A stretch of 22,705 nucleotides of DNA, from assembly GCA_964575975.1 (NCBI GenBank), contig CAZNTU010000089.1, positions 1 through 22,705 of the forward strand, written 5' to 3'. The stretch comes from G963674505 sp964575975. GTDB taxonomy: Bacteria; Desulfobacterota; Desulfobacteria; Desulfobacterales; SKZT01. This document shows, one piece after another, positions 1 through 8,749 of this stretch (position 1 is the stretch's first letter; each line of letters opens with the position of its first letter). Both the position numbers and the translations under genes were made by a program. The notes beneath the pieces are model-generated. The model searched no databases and had not been told where the DNA came from. It saw nothing but the letters and a program-made list of their open reading frames with translations.

Positions 1-23
1 CTGGGCTTGTATGTCGCCCCCTT

Positions 24-578
24 TCAGGGTTCCCCCAAATCCGTTACAATCAGGAACTTTTCAAACCCTCCTGCGTTTCCCAGCGGGTCCGTCAAAGTTT
101 TTTTCGCTCGCTCCGCCTTCAGCAATAGCAGTTTCAAATACGAACGAAGAATTTCCTCCTTGGCGAACGTGTCGGCCAGTTCGTATTCCTCTTGGATTTG
201 GCGGAAAAGAGAGCCGAAATCGACGTTTCCCGTCTCGTTGGGCTGTATGGCGGGATCGTGAAAAGGGTAGTCGTACAACCTGTGCAAAGACGGCAAATCG
301 GAGCGAATCAGGCTTTTCGACACGAAATTCTCGGTGAACAGGATGATAAAACCCTCTCGGCCGGGGACGACCTCGAACGCGTGTACCTGCCCCTTTGACA
401 CGAACAGGAGCGCGCCTTCGTCGAATGGAACGCTATGGAAATCTATGTAGTGCATTCCCGGTTTTCGGGATATGTACATGATGATGTAAAACTCGACCCT
501 GTGGGGTCTCCCGAGCAATCCGCGCACTTTGCCCCGCCTCGAAAACAGGCTTTGGAGGGTGAGAATCTCGAACCCCAT
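24..578 (-). CDS. AraC-type sensor domain protein lacking the HTH domain (truncated or broken AraC-family regulator)
   Basis: The 184 residues match the N-terminal cupin-like ligand-binding half of AraC-family regulators. The typical pattern is visible: a start of the form GFEILTLQSLF, then HRVEFY, HYIDF, a GALLFVSKGQVHAF stretch and a helical region ending in LRSYLKLLLLKAE. A full AraC regulator continues with about 100 residues carrying two helix-turn-helix motifs, but here a TGA stops translation just where that domain should begin (FEKFL...). Only 23 bases remain before the window edge, so I cannot tell whether the HTH continues in another frame (a pseudogene) or is truly absent. The chosen ATG at 578 lies one base after the stop of the upstream helicase gene (TGAGATG), which suggests translational coupling; an ATG at 626 inside the helicase end is an alternative. 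No strong ribosome binding site is seen for either. Confidence 0.62.
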   Translation of the reverse strand: MGFEILTLQSLFSRRGKVRGLLGRPHRVEFYIIMYISRKPGMHYIDFHSVPFDEGALLFVSKGQVHAFEVVPGREGFIILFTENFVSKSLIRSDLPSLHRLYDYPFHDPAIQPNETGNVDFGSLFRQIQEEYELADTFAKEEILRSYLKLLLLKAERAKKTLTDPLGNAGGFEKFLIVTDLGEP

Positions 579-579
579 C

Positions 580-3500
580 TCAGCATGGTTCTCGTTCTCG
601 AACGGTATCCTCGGAATGGTTTCCATAATTTGCCTGCGCTTGCGACTCGCGGAGCACGACCCGGTGTTCCGTGTAGATTTTCTCGCCATGTTCCTTGTCC
701 GCGGAAGGCTCGATGCCCATCCCGGCCAGCTTGTTCGCCAGATCCAGCATGCAGCCGTCGGGGTCCAGAACGAAGCTCGATCCCCAGCACCTCCAGAATT
801 TCCAGCCGACCCGTTCCAGTATCTGCTGGCGCTTGTAGTCGGCGGCCCATTTGTCCGGACCGTGGTATTTGTCTCCGTCCAGCTCGACGGCCAGTCTTCG
901 GTCGTTTTCGCCTTCGACGACCAAATCGATGCGATAGGGCCCCACCTTCACCTGCGGCATGGTGCGGTACCCCATCTCCACGAGCCTCGAGAAAACTTCC
1001 CTTTCGAAATCGGACTCGCAAAGCGCGATCGGATCTTCGCCGTTTTTGTCGCAACTTTCCATGGGATGCTGGAAATGCCGGAGCACCTTCGCCTTGAGAT
1101 CGTCCGGGTTGAGCATTTCCTCGGTCACGGAGCGGAAAAGATACATGCGGTCCTTGGCCCGGGAGAGCGCCACGTTGAATCTCTGCTGGAAAACGAGCGA
1201 GGTTTTCGCGATGCTCGATTCGGGACACTCCACCATGCTGACGAACATGATGTCGCGTTCCTTTCCCTGGAAGGCGGCGGAATCTCCGCAGGCGATCGCG
1301 TGTTTCAGAAAGGCGTCCTCCCCGATTCGGTTCAGGAGTCGCGCCTGGACAAACTGGGCCTGTTTGTCTCCGACCAGAGAGACCACGCCGATGGACCTGT
1401 TCGAAAAGAAGGGATCTCCGACGATCCTTTCGATTTCGTCCACTATCGCCAAGGCCTCCGCCTCGTTGACCTTGCCCTTGTTCTTTCTTCCGTGCGGAAC
1501 GTGGACGTCCACGAGCGGAGGATCGATTCGTTCCGACGAGTTGGGAACGCGGAGCGGGACGATTTCCTCGGAATAGAATTGCATGCTGAAGCGAATGATC
1601 GGTTCGACGCATCTGAAGTGTTCCCGGAGCATGATCCGTTTTCCGGGAAACATGGCATTGGCCAGGTCGTAGAGGGAGGCGCCCGGAAGCATCAGCGGGG
1701 CGAAAGGCTGATCCTTGAGATAGTTGCGCTTCAAGTTCAGAAGCTTCTTCTCCTCGATGAAGGCTCCGGTGGGGCTCACCTGCTTGTCGTCCCCCACGAC
1801 GAGAAGCTTTTCCGCCCTGAGCAGGGCCGGAAGGGCCGAGATATCGGACTGGGACGCTTCGTCGATCACCACCAGGTCGAAAGAGCCCAGTTGCGGGGGA
1901 AGGCTTTCCGATATTCTCCAAGCTGGCATTATCCAGCAGGGGATTGCCGAATAGGACTGTTCCATGGCGGTTCGGGCGTCCTTGCGGAAACGCTGCGCCC
2001 GAATTCCCGTGCCTTTCCCGATGCGGCGAATGGCGGCCGTGAACATGACCAGCGCGCTTTCCACCTTTGGGGTCATGTTCGTTTTTAGCCCCAGAAAGGT
2101 TTTTAGAGCTACGACCTTTTCGACCTCTTTCTTCAAATCCTTTTCGAGACTGGTCCGGGATTCGAACAGGCTTTGGATTCTCTTCCTTCCGTTTATACCT
2201 TTTATATATGCTTCGTCCGCAGCCCAGTTCCAGGCATGTTTCCAATCGGGGGGAGTCCACGGGTCCGACTCGTTAGAAACGGCCGCCGTCCTCAGTTTTC
2301 TGGCCCATTTTTTCGCCCCCGACTTGCCGACCTCCTTGGCGATTCGCCGAACGGTCATCAGGTCGGGCGCGAGATCGCGGACCCGCTTCAATTCCCCGAC
2401 AAGCTCCGACCACCGGACCGAAACATCTCCGGCGTCCGATTGCGGACTGCCGATGTCGTTTTTCAGAAAATCTTTCACTGCATCGACGACCGGACCGGAA
2501 AATTTCCCGAGATCTTCCAGTGCTTTCCCGACCAAAAGGCGCGAGCGGGAAAGCCTTGTTTTGGAAAGATTGAGCCCGACAATCTCCGCCGCGTTCTTCG
2601 CGGCGTCGCCGGAATCCAGGATATCCGCCGGGACCGGGCCGCGCGGAAACAATTTCGGCGTTTCCTCCGCGATTGTCTTGGAGAATCGTTCGACTACGGC
2701 GCGGGCCTTTTCGATCACGCGAAACGTCACGGAAACGTGAAAGCCCGTTTTGTCGCCTTGATCTTCCATGGCCGGCAACGCGAATTCGTAGGATGCGTTC
2801 GCCCATCGCCTGCAAAAGGAACCGATCTCTTTTCGCCAATCGATATAGCCGGAAACCTTTCGCCAGTCGTCCGGACCGGAAGGAGGCGCGCCCGCGATCC
2901 CGATCTGCTTGAACAACGCCTTTTCCCTGGATTTTCCGAAGCTTGCCAGCCCGAAGGGCCGCCGTCCCTCGCGCGCCCTGGCCACCGCCTCGCACACGAC
3001 AACGTTTCCGAAAACCTCGTCGGGCGCCTCTACCGCGTGCCCGACGACTTCGATCCTTTTTTCCGCGATGGATTCCATAGCGGGGATCAAGTCGTCGAAA
3101 AGCCTGGTCCGGTCCGAATCGAATCCGTTTCGGTTCCACTGCTTGAACAGATTGGACAACCAGGGGCGCTCCTCGGCCTCGTCGTAAAAATCCCTGACGG
3201 CGTTTACGGCCTCGAGAAGCTTTTCGGCCTTGGCCTCGGCGTCCGGTACGGTCGTGGAAAGAAGCGGCAAGTCTCCGTCTTCGGCCTGTCTTTCCAATCG
3301 ACCGGCGCTCAGCAGGTCGTTGTGAACTGACACGAGGCCGTCGCTGTCGGGAAGGTCGGACAGATCGGGAATCTTTTTGCCTTGGTACGAAAGATCGGGC
3401 CCCAACTTTTTTCGGGCGTTTCGGATTTCCTTGATGTCGCCGTCGGAAAAGAGCGGAACGAAATCCTTGCCCTCCTCGGGTCGGTCGGGGAACCATTCGT

Positions 3501-5211
3501 ATTTTTTCCTGTCCGCGAGGACCCGCTTGGCCAATTCCATGGGAAGAACGCCCTTTTCGCCGTCGGTTCCGCCCGCAGGCTCCAGGTGCTTTCGCGCCCA
3601 TCGACGAAGTTCGTCGTCTATGGATTCGATCTGGTCTTCGATGGAGGCGATTCGTTGCTGGATGGACAGGATGTCCTGCCGGAGGGCGTGCTCGTTGTGC
3701 CGGGTCGATGCGTTCGATAGAATCGTCACGGCCCTTTCGAGTTGTTTGAGCCCCTGTCTTTCGTTGGTCAAGAGGCTGATCGTCAGTTCCCGGACGCTTT
3801 CCGGGATATGCTCCCTAAGCACCGCGAGGGCCGCCTCTCCTTTGGATGTCACCAGCACGCGTTTTCCCATGGCCATGCAATTGCAGATCATATTGGCGAT
3901 GGTGTGGGTCTTTCCGGTCCCGGGGGGGCCTTGGACCACCACGCCGTCGGAAACGGCCAGTCTTTTTCCGATTTCCACCTGTTCGTCGTTGAAGGGTTTC
4001 GGGAAAAAGAACTCTTGCGACCGGTCGAAAATGTCGTCGTCCGGCCCCGCCTTGGTTTCGGCGCGGTTGGCTTTCGACGGGTCGGTCGCGATGTCGGAGG
4101 CTTTTTTTTCCTCGTCCGAAAAACCCACGAGTCTCCGAGCCGGTTTCGGCAGCGTTTCCGCCGATTCGATCGCCGCCTTGAGCCGCTTCAAATCGTTCAC
4201 GAAAAAATTGTCGGATCTTTTTCGGGCGTAGACGGCCCACGTATCGGTAACGATCAGACAATCTTGCGGATCGGGCAGTCTCCGGTTCGTTTTGCCTTGG
4301 TTCGTATCCGGGAAGTACGCGCCTCGTTTGTCGATATGGGTTGTCGCCTGCCTTAGCACGGGCTCGAAGGTTTCCGGCACGAAGGGCGAAAGTTCCCGGT
4401 CCTCGGCGAATTCGTCGAAAAACCGCGCCGAAAAGTCGAAAACCGTCTGAGCCCCGGGCAGGTCCATGTCGAAAAAAGGTTGAAGAAAAACCTGGGGGGC
4501 GACTCCTCTGGGACGAATGGACAAACGGGCGTCCGCCGGATCGATTTCCATTTCCACCAGCTGCTCCACGACAGGATGGTCCACGGTCTTTCCCTGATGT
4601 TTCCATCTCGCGACGCCCATTCCCCAAACCAATTCCAAAGGCTTTTCCGCCCCTTGGTTGTTCGCTTCCTGGTAATAGTTGAAAAATGCCTCGTATATTC
4701 CGATCGTTTCCCTCCGGGGCTTTTCCGCCTCCGACCATTCTTTCCAAGGGCCTTGGAGGTAGGCGTCGATGGCGGTCCGAAGATCCGGAAAACGTTCGAG
4801 CCGCAAGACAGCCTCGATAGATTCTTCCGCGGCTGCGGACGGTTTGGCATCTTGGGAATCGACCAGGCCCGACTCGAGATATTCCTCGAGCTTCTCTCGG
4901 GACATCGTTTCGGTTTTTGTGTTTTCGACGACGGGGAAAACAAAAGGATCGCGGCCGACGCGAATCCAAGGCGCGATTCTTTCGGGCGGCTTGGGAGGAT
5001 CGTTCCTTTTCAGGCGTTCGACCGACAGCCAGACCGGTCCGTTCTCGTCCGAGCCGTCCATGCCGATTCCGATCTTATCCGTCAGCGCCTCTTCGTGAAA
5101 AAACGGCTGTCGGTAATCCCTGAAGCCAAAGACCGGTTTTTCGGCCAGTTTGACCATCCGACCAGCATAGTCCACAAGATCGATCAGTTTCCTTTTGATT
5201 TCGTCCGACAT
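580..5211 (-). CDS. SF1 helicase (Upf1/Dna2-like) with C-terminal Vsr/DUF559-like PD-(D/E)XK nuclease
   Basis: This 1543-residue protein joins an ATP-dependent nucleic-acid motor to a nuclease. Visible motifs: Walker A GPPGTGKT with the lysine near residue 434; Walker B VVIDEAS with Asp1117-Glu1118; GDDKQ shortly after; an HFR motif; FQGKERD; and the arginine motif NVALSRAKDR. These are the SF1 helicase motifs of the COG1112-type Upf1-like group. Between Walker A and Walker B lie about 680 residues, far more than a minimal helicase, with probable coiled-coil segments. Near the end, RIDLVV (Asp1429) and AVELDGDKYHG (Glu1443, Lys1448) match the PD-(D/E)XK pattern of the Vsr/DUF559/MTES_1575 group. 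The N-terminal 400 residues are not recognised. The ATG at 5211 is preceded by AAAGGGAAAC; a TTG at 5244 is a less likely start. Similar helicase-nuclease fusions occur in defence islands, so a role in defence against foreign DNA is plausible but inferred. Confidence 0.85.
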   Translation of the reverse strand: MSDEIKRKLIDLVDYAGRMVKLAEKPVFGFRDYRQPFFHEEALTDKIGIGMDGSDENGPVWLSVERLKRNDPPKPPERIAPWIRVGRDPFVFPVVENTKTETMSREKLEEYLESGLVDSQDAKPSAAAEESIEAVLRLERFPDLRTAIDAYLQGPWKEWSEAEKPRRETIGIYEAFFNYYQEANNQGAEKPLELVWGMGVARWKHQGKTVDHPVVEQLVEMEIDPADARLSIRPRGVAPQVFLQPFFDMDLPGAQTVFDFSARFFDEFAEDRELSPFVPETFEPVLRQATTHIDKRGAYFPDTNQGKTNRRLPDPQDCLIVTDTWAVYARKRSDNFFVNDLKRLKAAIESAETLPKPARRLVGFSDEEKKASDIATDPSKANRAETKAGPDDDIFDRSQEFFFPKPFNDEQVEIGKRLAVSDGVVVQGPPGTGKTHTIANMICNCMAMGKRVLVTSKGEAALAVLREHIPESVRELTISLLTNERQGLKQLERAVTILSNASTRHNEHALRQDILSIQQRIASIEDQIESIDDELRRWARKHLEPAGGTDGEKGVLPMELAKRVLADRKKYEWFPDRPEEGKDFVPLFSDGDIKEIRNARKKLGPDLSYQGKKIPDLSDLPDSDGLVSVHNDLLSAGRLERQAEDGDLPLLSTTVPDAEAKAEKLLEAVNAVRDFYDEAEERPWLSNLFKQWNRNGFDSDRTRLFDDLIPAMESIAEKRIEVVGHAVEAPDEVFGNVVVCEAVARAREGRRPFGLASFGKSREKALFKQIGIAGAPPSGPDDWRKVSGYIDWRKEIGSFCRRWANASYEFALPAMEDQGDKTGFHVSVTFRVIEKARAVVERFSKTIAEETPKLFPRGPVPADILDSGDAAKNAAEIVGLNLSKTRLSRSRLLVGKALEDLGKFSGPVVDAVKDFLKNDIGSPQSDAGDVSVRWSELVGELKRVRDLAPDLMTVRRIAKEVGKSGAKKWARKLRTAAVSNESDPWTPPDWKHAWNWAADEAYIKGINGRKRIQSLFESRTSLEKDLKKEVEKVVALKTFLGLKTNMTPKVESALVMFTAAIRRIGKGTGIRAQRFRKDARTAMEQSYSAIPCWIMPAWRISESLPPQLGSFDLVVIDEASQSDISALPALLRAEKLLVVGDDKQVSPTGAFIEEKKLLNLKRNYLKDQPFAPLMLPGASLYDLANAMFPGKRIMLREHFRCVEPIIRFSMQFYSEEIVPLRVPNSSERIDPPLVDVHVPHGRKNKGKVNEAEALAIVDEIERIVGDPFFSNRSIGVVSLVGDKQAQFVQARLLNRIGEDAFLKHAIACGDSAAFQGKERDIMFVSMVECPESSIAKTSLVFQQRFNVALSRAKDRMYLFRSVTEEMLNPDDLKAKVLRHFQHPMESCDKNGEDPIALCESDFEREVFSRLVEMGYRTMPQVKVGPYRIDLVVEGENDRRLAVELDGDKYHGPDKWAADYKRQQILERVGWKFWRCWGSSFVLDPDGCMLDLANKLAGMGIEPSADKEHGEKIYTEHRVVLRESQAQANYGNHSEDTVREREPC

Positions 5212-5301
5212 GTTTCCCTTTCGCTTATCGTCTTCGTTGTCCAAGTTCGTCGATCTTCCATACCATATTGCCGCCGAAAATCCAAAAAAGCTTTATGCGA
5301 A

Positions 5302-5330
5302 TTGACACGGCTGGAGGTTCGGAATAAATT
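5302..5330 (+). promoter_or_regulatory. Sigma70-type promoter for the pRiA4b ORF-3 family gene
   Basis: A perfect -35 box TTGACA (5302-5307), a 17-base spacer and a -10 box TAAATT (5325-5330, 4 of 6 consensus) point toward the gene starting at 5425. The predicted transcript would have a leader of roughly 85-90 bases. It lies in the 213-base region shared with the divergent helicase gene; no comparably good promoter was seen toward the helicase. Confidence 0.55.
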
Positions 5331-5424
5331 CGATTTCTATCGAGCGAATCAAGTTCGGCTGCGGATTGTGAAAGAAGGTTGCGCCGAGAAGCCGAAAAAA
5401 AACAAATGCAAAGGAGAAATCGGA

Positions 5425-6672
5425 ATGGGTAGCCAAAAGAAGAAAGCTTCGAAAAAAACGGCCGCGACCGAAGCCGGCAAGTTTTTAAGCGAACAGGTGA
5501 TCGATGAAAACGGGCCGGGAACCATCTTGCGCGATTTCGAGGCCATGCTGGAATTCATCGGAGAAAACTCTCCCTTGGAGGTATCGAAGAAGATGGGCTA
5601 CTTGCCGCAAAAAATGCTGGAGGATATCAACGGCCGACTTGCGCATCCCCTGAAAATAGGCTTTAAAAGCCCCAAGATGCTGACATACCCCAATATTTCG
5701 GGCCTGTACCTGCTCGCTAGGGCTGCCGGACTCGTCGGCATCGAGAGTGGCAAGAAAGCGAACGTCGTCGTTCCTCGGGATGCTATGCTGGAGATTTGGC
5801 GGTCGTTAAATCCCGTAGAGCGATATTTTTCGCTGTTGGAAACGCTTTTGATGAGGGCGGACCCGCGAATAATCGGAGAAAGCCCCTGGCTCTTAGGGCA
5901 TGTGCTCAGCTCTTGCCACATGATTGTCGAAAAGGTCCCGAAAAAGGCGTTGAAACTCGATCCAAAGGATGTCAACGCGTATTTTTTTCTCCATCATCCC
6001 GAAATTCTTTTGCTTGCTTTGTTGGAAATGTTCGGTTTTGTCGAGATTCAAGACGGCCCCGCGGAAACCGGGAAAGGATGGAACATCGAAGGCGTGGGAA
6101 AAACCGAATGGGGAGAAGCCGTCTTCGAGACGATCCAACAGGCCGTTGCTCAAGTGGAACTTCCATTTATGCGATTGACGCGTCCGGATTTCGAAAAAGG
6201 GTATGGAAAAGCGATCAGGATTTTCCAGCCTTTTTTCAAAGACTTGAAAAGACATCTGACCAAGCCCGAATTTGAAGTCCGGGATGGAACTTATTTTCTC
6301 AAGGTTTCGCTGGGCAGGGTCTGGCGCCGCTTCGCCATGCCGGGAGAAGGTGATTTGGACCAGTTAAGCGCCGCGATTCTCAATGCTTACAAGTTCGATT
6401 TCGACCATCTGTACAAATTCGCCGTCCCCGATCCATTGGGGGTAAAACGGTCCTATTATCATCCGTCCGTCGGCGAGGGGCCGTTCGCCGACGAGACGTA
6501 TTTGCGGGAACTCTCATTGAAAGAGGGCTCGACCATGACATTCGTCTACGATTTCGGGGACAACTGGCAGTTCGCGGTATTGGTGGAGCGCGTCGAGCCG
6601 GTCGATCCTTCCTTGAAAGGACCCAAGCTTGTCGAATCCCGAGGAAAAGCTCCGGAACAGTACGGGTGGTAG
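5425..6672 (+). CDS. Plasmid pRiA4b ORF-3 family protein
   Basis: The C-terminal third (about residues 285-415) shows the pRiA4b ORF-3-like domain: LGRVWRRFAMPGEGDLDQLSAAI, then DHLYKF, a variable stretch, and the signature TMTFVYDFGDNWQFAVLVERVEP, ending in GKAPEQYGW. The family is widespread in bacteria and often near mobile or accessory genes; its biochemical role is unknown to me. The N-terminal 280 residues are largely helical, begin with a lysine-rich segment (GSQKKKASKKT) and resemble the long N-terminal region found in larger members of the family; no catalytic motif is evident. The ATG at 5425 has a strong AAGGAG site 8 bases upstream. The gene is divergent from the helicase gene and converges on porB, with only 5 bases between the two stop codons and no room for a terminator. 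Confidence 0.8.
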   Translation: MGSQKKKASKKTAATEAGKFLSEQVIDENGPGTILRDFEAMLEFIGENSPLEVSKKMGYLPQKMLEDINGRLAHPLKIGFKSPKMLTYPNISGLYLLARAAGLVGIESGKKANVVVPRDAMLEIWRSLNPVERYFSLLETLLMRADPRIIGESPWLLGHVLSSCHMIVEKVPKKALKLDPKDVNAYFFLHHPEILLLALLEMFGFVEIQDGPAETGKGWNIEGVGKTEWGEAVFETIQQAVAQVELPFMRLTRPDFEKGYGKAIRIFQPFFKDLKRHLTKPEFEVRDGTYFLKVSLGRVWRRFAMPGEGDLDQLSAAILNAYKFDFDHLYKFAVPDPLGVKRSYYHPSVGEGPFADETYLRELSLKEGSTMTFVYDFGDNWQFAVLVERVEPVDPSLKGPKLVESRGKAPEQYGW

Positions 6673-6677
6673 CCGGT

Positions 6678-7583
6678 CTATCGGCGATTTGCCTTTCGTA
6701 AAAGAAGCTCCCAGTCCTCGTCCACCATTCGCTGGATTTCCTCGTAATCCTCCTCGACGAGGTGTTTGAATCTCCCCTGGATCGACATGTAGTCCTTGAC
6801 CGGCCTGTCTCCCTTGCGGTTGATCGTGTAGCGCACGCCGTCCTCGACTTCGTAAAGGGGGAACATGTTGGTCTGGACCGCGAGGCGGGCTATTTTGACC
6901 GTGTTTTCCGACGGAGTCCTCCATCCGGTGGGGCAGGTGGTGTAAACGAGGATAAACCGGGAGCCGTTCTTGATGTCCTTGGCTTTTTTGAACTTTGCCA
7001 CCAGATCGTCGGGATACGCGATGGAGGCCGTGGCCGCGTACGGGATGCGGTGCGCGGCCAGGGCTTCCACGATGTTTTTCTTCCGGGTGCTTTTCCAGTC
7101 CTGCCCGGGCGTGGTGGTGGTGCGCGTGCCGAAAGGAGTCGAGGAGCTTCGTTGGACGCCCGTGTTCATGTAGGCTTCGTTGTCGTAGCAGACGTAAAGA
7201 AAGTTCTCGTTGCGCTCGACGGCGCCGCTCAGCGCTTGAAAGCCGATGTCGAAAGTGCCGCCGTCGCCCGCCCATGCGACCACGGTGGTTTCCTTGTCGT
7301 TCTTCATGTCGAGCGCCGCGCGAACGCCGGTCGCGGCCGCGCCCGCCGTTTCGAAGGCGGTGTGCAGGACCGGAACTTTCAAGGACATTTGCGGATGCGG
7401 CCCCGTCAGCACCGCCCAGCAACAGGCGGGGACCACGAGAACGGTTTTGGGTCCCAGCGCCTTCAACGCCCATTTCATGGCTATCGCCGCCCCGCACCCG
7501 GGACAGCCCACATGCCCGGACATTACCAGTTCGGGTCCGCAGGACAACGTTTCGGTTTCATTTCTTATATATGCCGAGTTCAT
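6678..7583 (-). CDS. porB: Pyruvate (2-oxoacid):ferredoxin oxidoreductase, beta subunit
   Basis: The 301-residue protein is the thiamine-diphosphate and proximal [4Fe-4S] subunit of a multisubunit POR, which oxidatively decarboxylates pyruvate to acetyl-CoA and reduces ferredoxin (reversibly). GDGG at 106-109 followed by YDNEAYMNTG (Asn135) is the thiamine-diphosphate/Mg2+ motif. Cluster ligands expected for PorB are visible: Cys27 and Cys30 in GCPGCG, a cysteine in PACC (54/55), and Cys217 in TTCPTGW. The ATG overlaps the porA stop as ATGA. It is the last gene of the porG, gltD-like::porD, porA, porB operon. The retained YDNEAYMNTG and TGWRTP segments fit pyruvate or a close 2-oxoacid, but substrate cannot be fixed from sequence alone. 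Confidence 0.95.
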   Translation of the reverse strand: MNSAYIRNETETLSCGPELVMSGHVGCPGCGAAIAMKWALKALGPKTVLVVPACCWAVLTGPHPQMSLKVPVLHTAFETAGAAATGVRAALDMKNDKETTVVAWAGDGGTFDIGFQALSGAVERNENFLYVCYDNEAYMNTGVQRSSSTPFGTRTTTTPGQDWKSTRKKNIVEALAAHRIPYAATASIAYPDDLVAKFKKAKDIKNGSRFILVYTTCPTGWRTPSENTVKIARLAVQTNMFPLYEVEDGVRYTINRKGDRPVKDYMSIQGRFKHLVEEDYEEIQRMVDEDWELLLRKANRR

Positions 7584-8749
7584 ATTTCCGCCAACTCCGG
7601 ATTGAGTCCGACCCACACGCTTTCCTTTGCGGGGCCCGGACGGTTTTTCGCGTCGAAATATATTTCCTCGAGGATCTCGGGCGTTACGTCCCGCCCCCCG
7701 AGACCCGCGATGTATTCGTAGACTTTGGGCCGCCTTTCGCAATTGCAAAGAGCGGCCTTCAATTCCTGGGCGAATATGCCGCCCGCGCCGAACGAAAAAT
7801 TGCGGTCCACCACGGCGGCCTTTGCGACGTTCCTTAAAATTTCGCGAATGGTTTCCGTCGGAAAAGGCCTGAACATCTTCAGCTTCAAAAGACCCGCCTT
7901 CTCTCCCTTTTTTCTGAGTTCGGACACCACGTGCCTGCACGTTCCCGCCGCAGTTCCCGCCATGATCAGGACGAGGTCCGCGTCTTCGCATTCCACGGCT
8001 TCCACCGGACCGTACTTCCTGCCGAATACTTCATTGAACTCTTCCTCGATGCGGGCAAACCGATCCTGCACCTGTTCCATGGCCTTCTGGACGCTGTGGC
8101 GCATTTCCATGTAGTGCGACGGCGCGGCCATTTGGTACAAGTTGCAGGGGTTTTGGACGTCGATCACGATTCTCGGCTCGAACGGCGGAAGAAACCGGTC
8201 GGCTTTTTCCTGGTCGGGTATATCCACCGGTTCGAAAGTGTGGGAAAGAAAAAAGGCGTCCAGGACTACCATCACGGGCAGGTTGACCGATTCGGCCAGC
8301 CTGAACGCCTGCAAGGTGGTGTCGAGCACCTCCTGGCCGTCCTCGCAGTACAGTTGGATCCATCCGGTATCCCTCTGTGCGAGACTGTCGGTCTGGTCCA
8401 TCCAGATGTTCCACCCGGGCGCCAACGCTCTGTTTACCTCGGCCATCACGATGGGGAGACGCGCCCCGGACGCCCAGTGCAAGAGTTCGTGCATGAGAGC
8501 GAGACCTTGGGAGGATGTCGCCGTGAAAGTCCTGACTCCGGTCGCGGAGGCCGCTATCACCGACGCCATGGCGGAATGCTCGCTTTCGACGTTGATATAG
8601 CGGGCGCTCATGGATCCGTTCTCGATATATTCGGACAGCGCCTCCACGATGTGGGTCTGGGGGGTGATGGGATAGGCGGAAAGCACCTGGACCCGCGCCA
8701 GGCGAACCGCCTCGGATACCGCGTGGCTTCCTTCTATAACCTTTCTCAT
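7580..8749 (-). CDS. porA: Pyruvate (2-oxoacid):ferredoxin oxidoreductase, alpha subunit
   Basis: The 389-residue protein carries the thiamine-pyrimidine-binding half of POR. The family signature AYPITPQTHIVEAL lies at residues 25-38, the conserved Glu of NVESEHSA at about 55-59, and ATSSQGLALMHE follows at 77-88. Domain II (about 255-365) has LIMAGTAAGTCRHVV and the VDRNFSFGAGG motif typical of PorA. Length agrees with four-subunit-type alpha chains of about 390 residues, so this is not the single-chain 1200-residue PFOR. The ATG at 8749 overlaps the upstream gene's stop (ATGA), and its own stop overlaps the porB start in the same way, which implies tight translational coupling and near-equal amounts of subunits. 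Confidence 0.95.
   Translation of the reverse strand: MRKVIEGSHAVSEAVRLARVQVLSAYPITPQTHIVEALSEYIENGSMSARYINVESEHSAMASVIAASATGVRTFTATSSQGLALMHELLHWASGARLPIVMAEVNRALAPGWNIWMDQTDSLAQRDTGWIQLYCEDGQEVLDTTLQAFRLAESVNLPVMVVLDAFFLSHTFEPVDIPDQEKADRFLPPFEPRIVIDVQNPCNLYQMAAPSHYMEMRHSVQKAMEQVQDRFARIEEEFNEVFGRKYGPVEAVECEDADLVLIMAGTAAGTCRHVVSELRKKGEKAGLLKLKMFRPFPTETIREILRNVAKAAVVDRNFSFGAGGIFAQELKAALCNCERRPKVYEYIAGLGGRDVTPEILEEIYFDAKNRPGPAKESVWVGLNPELAEI

Noticed and set aside
443..4969. Several other long open frames on both strands inside the helicase gene
   Set aside because: They encode Arg/Gly/Pro-rich, low-similarity sequence typical of alternative frames in GC-rich coding DNA; only the 580-5211 frame shows conserved motifs.
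4480..5424. A long plus-strand open frame continuous with the pRiA4b ORF-3 gene, which would extend that protein upstream by about 315 residues
   Set aside because: It is antisense to the start of the helicase-nuclease gene, whose product has clear motifs; the ATG at 5425 has a strong AAGGAG site and a promoter at 5302-5330 that lies inside the would-be extension.
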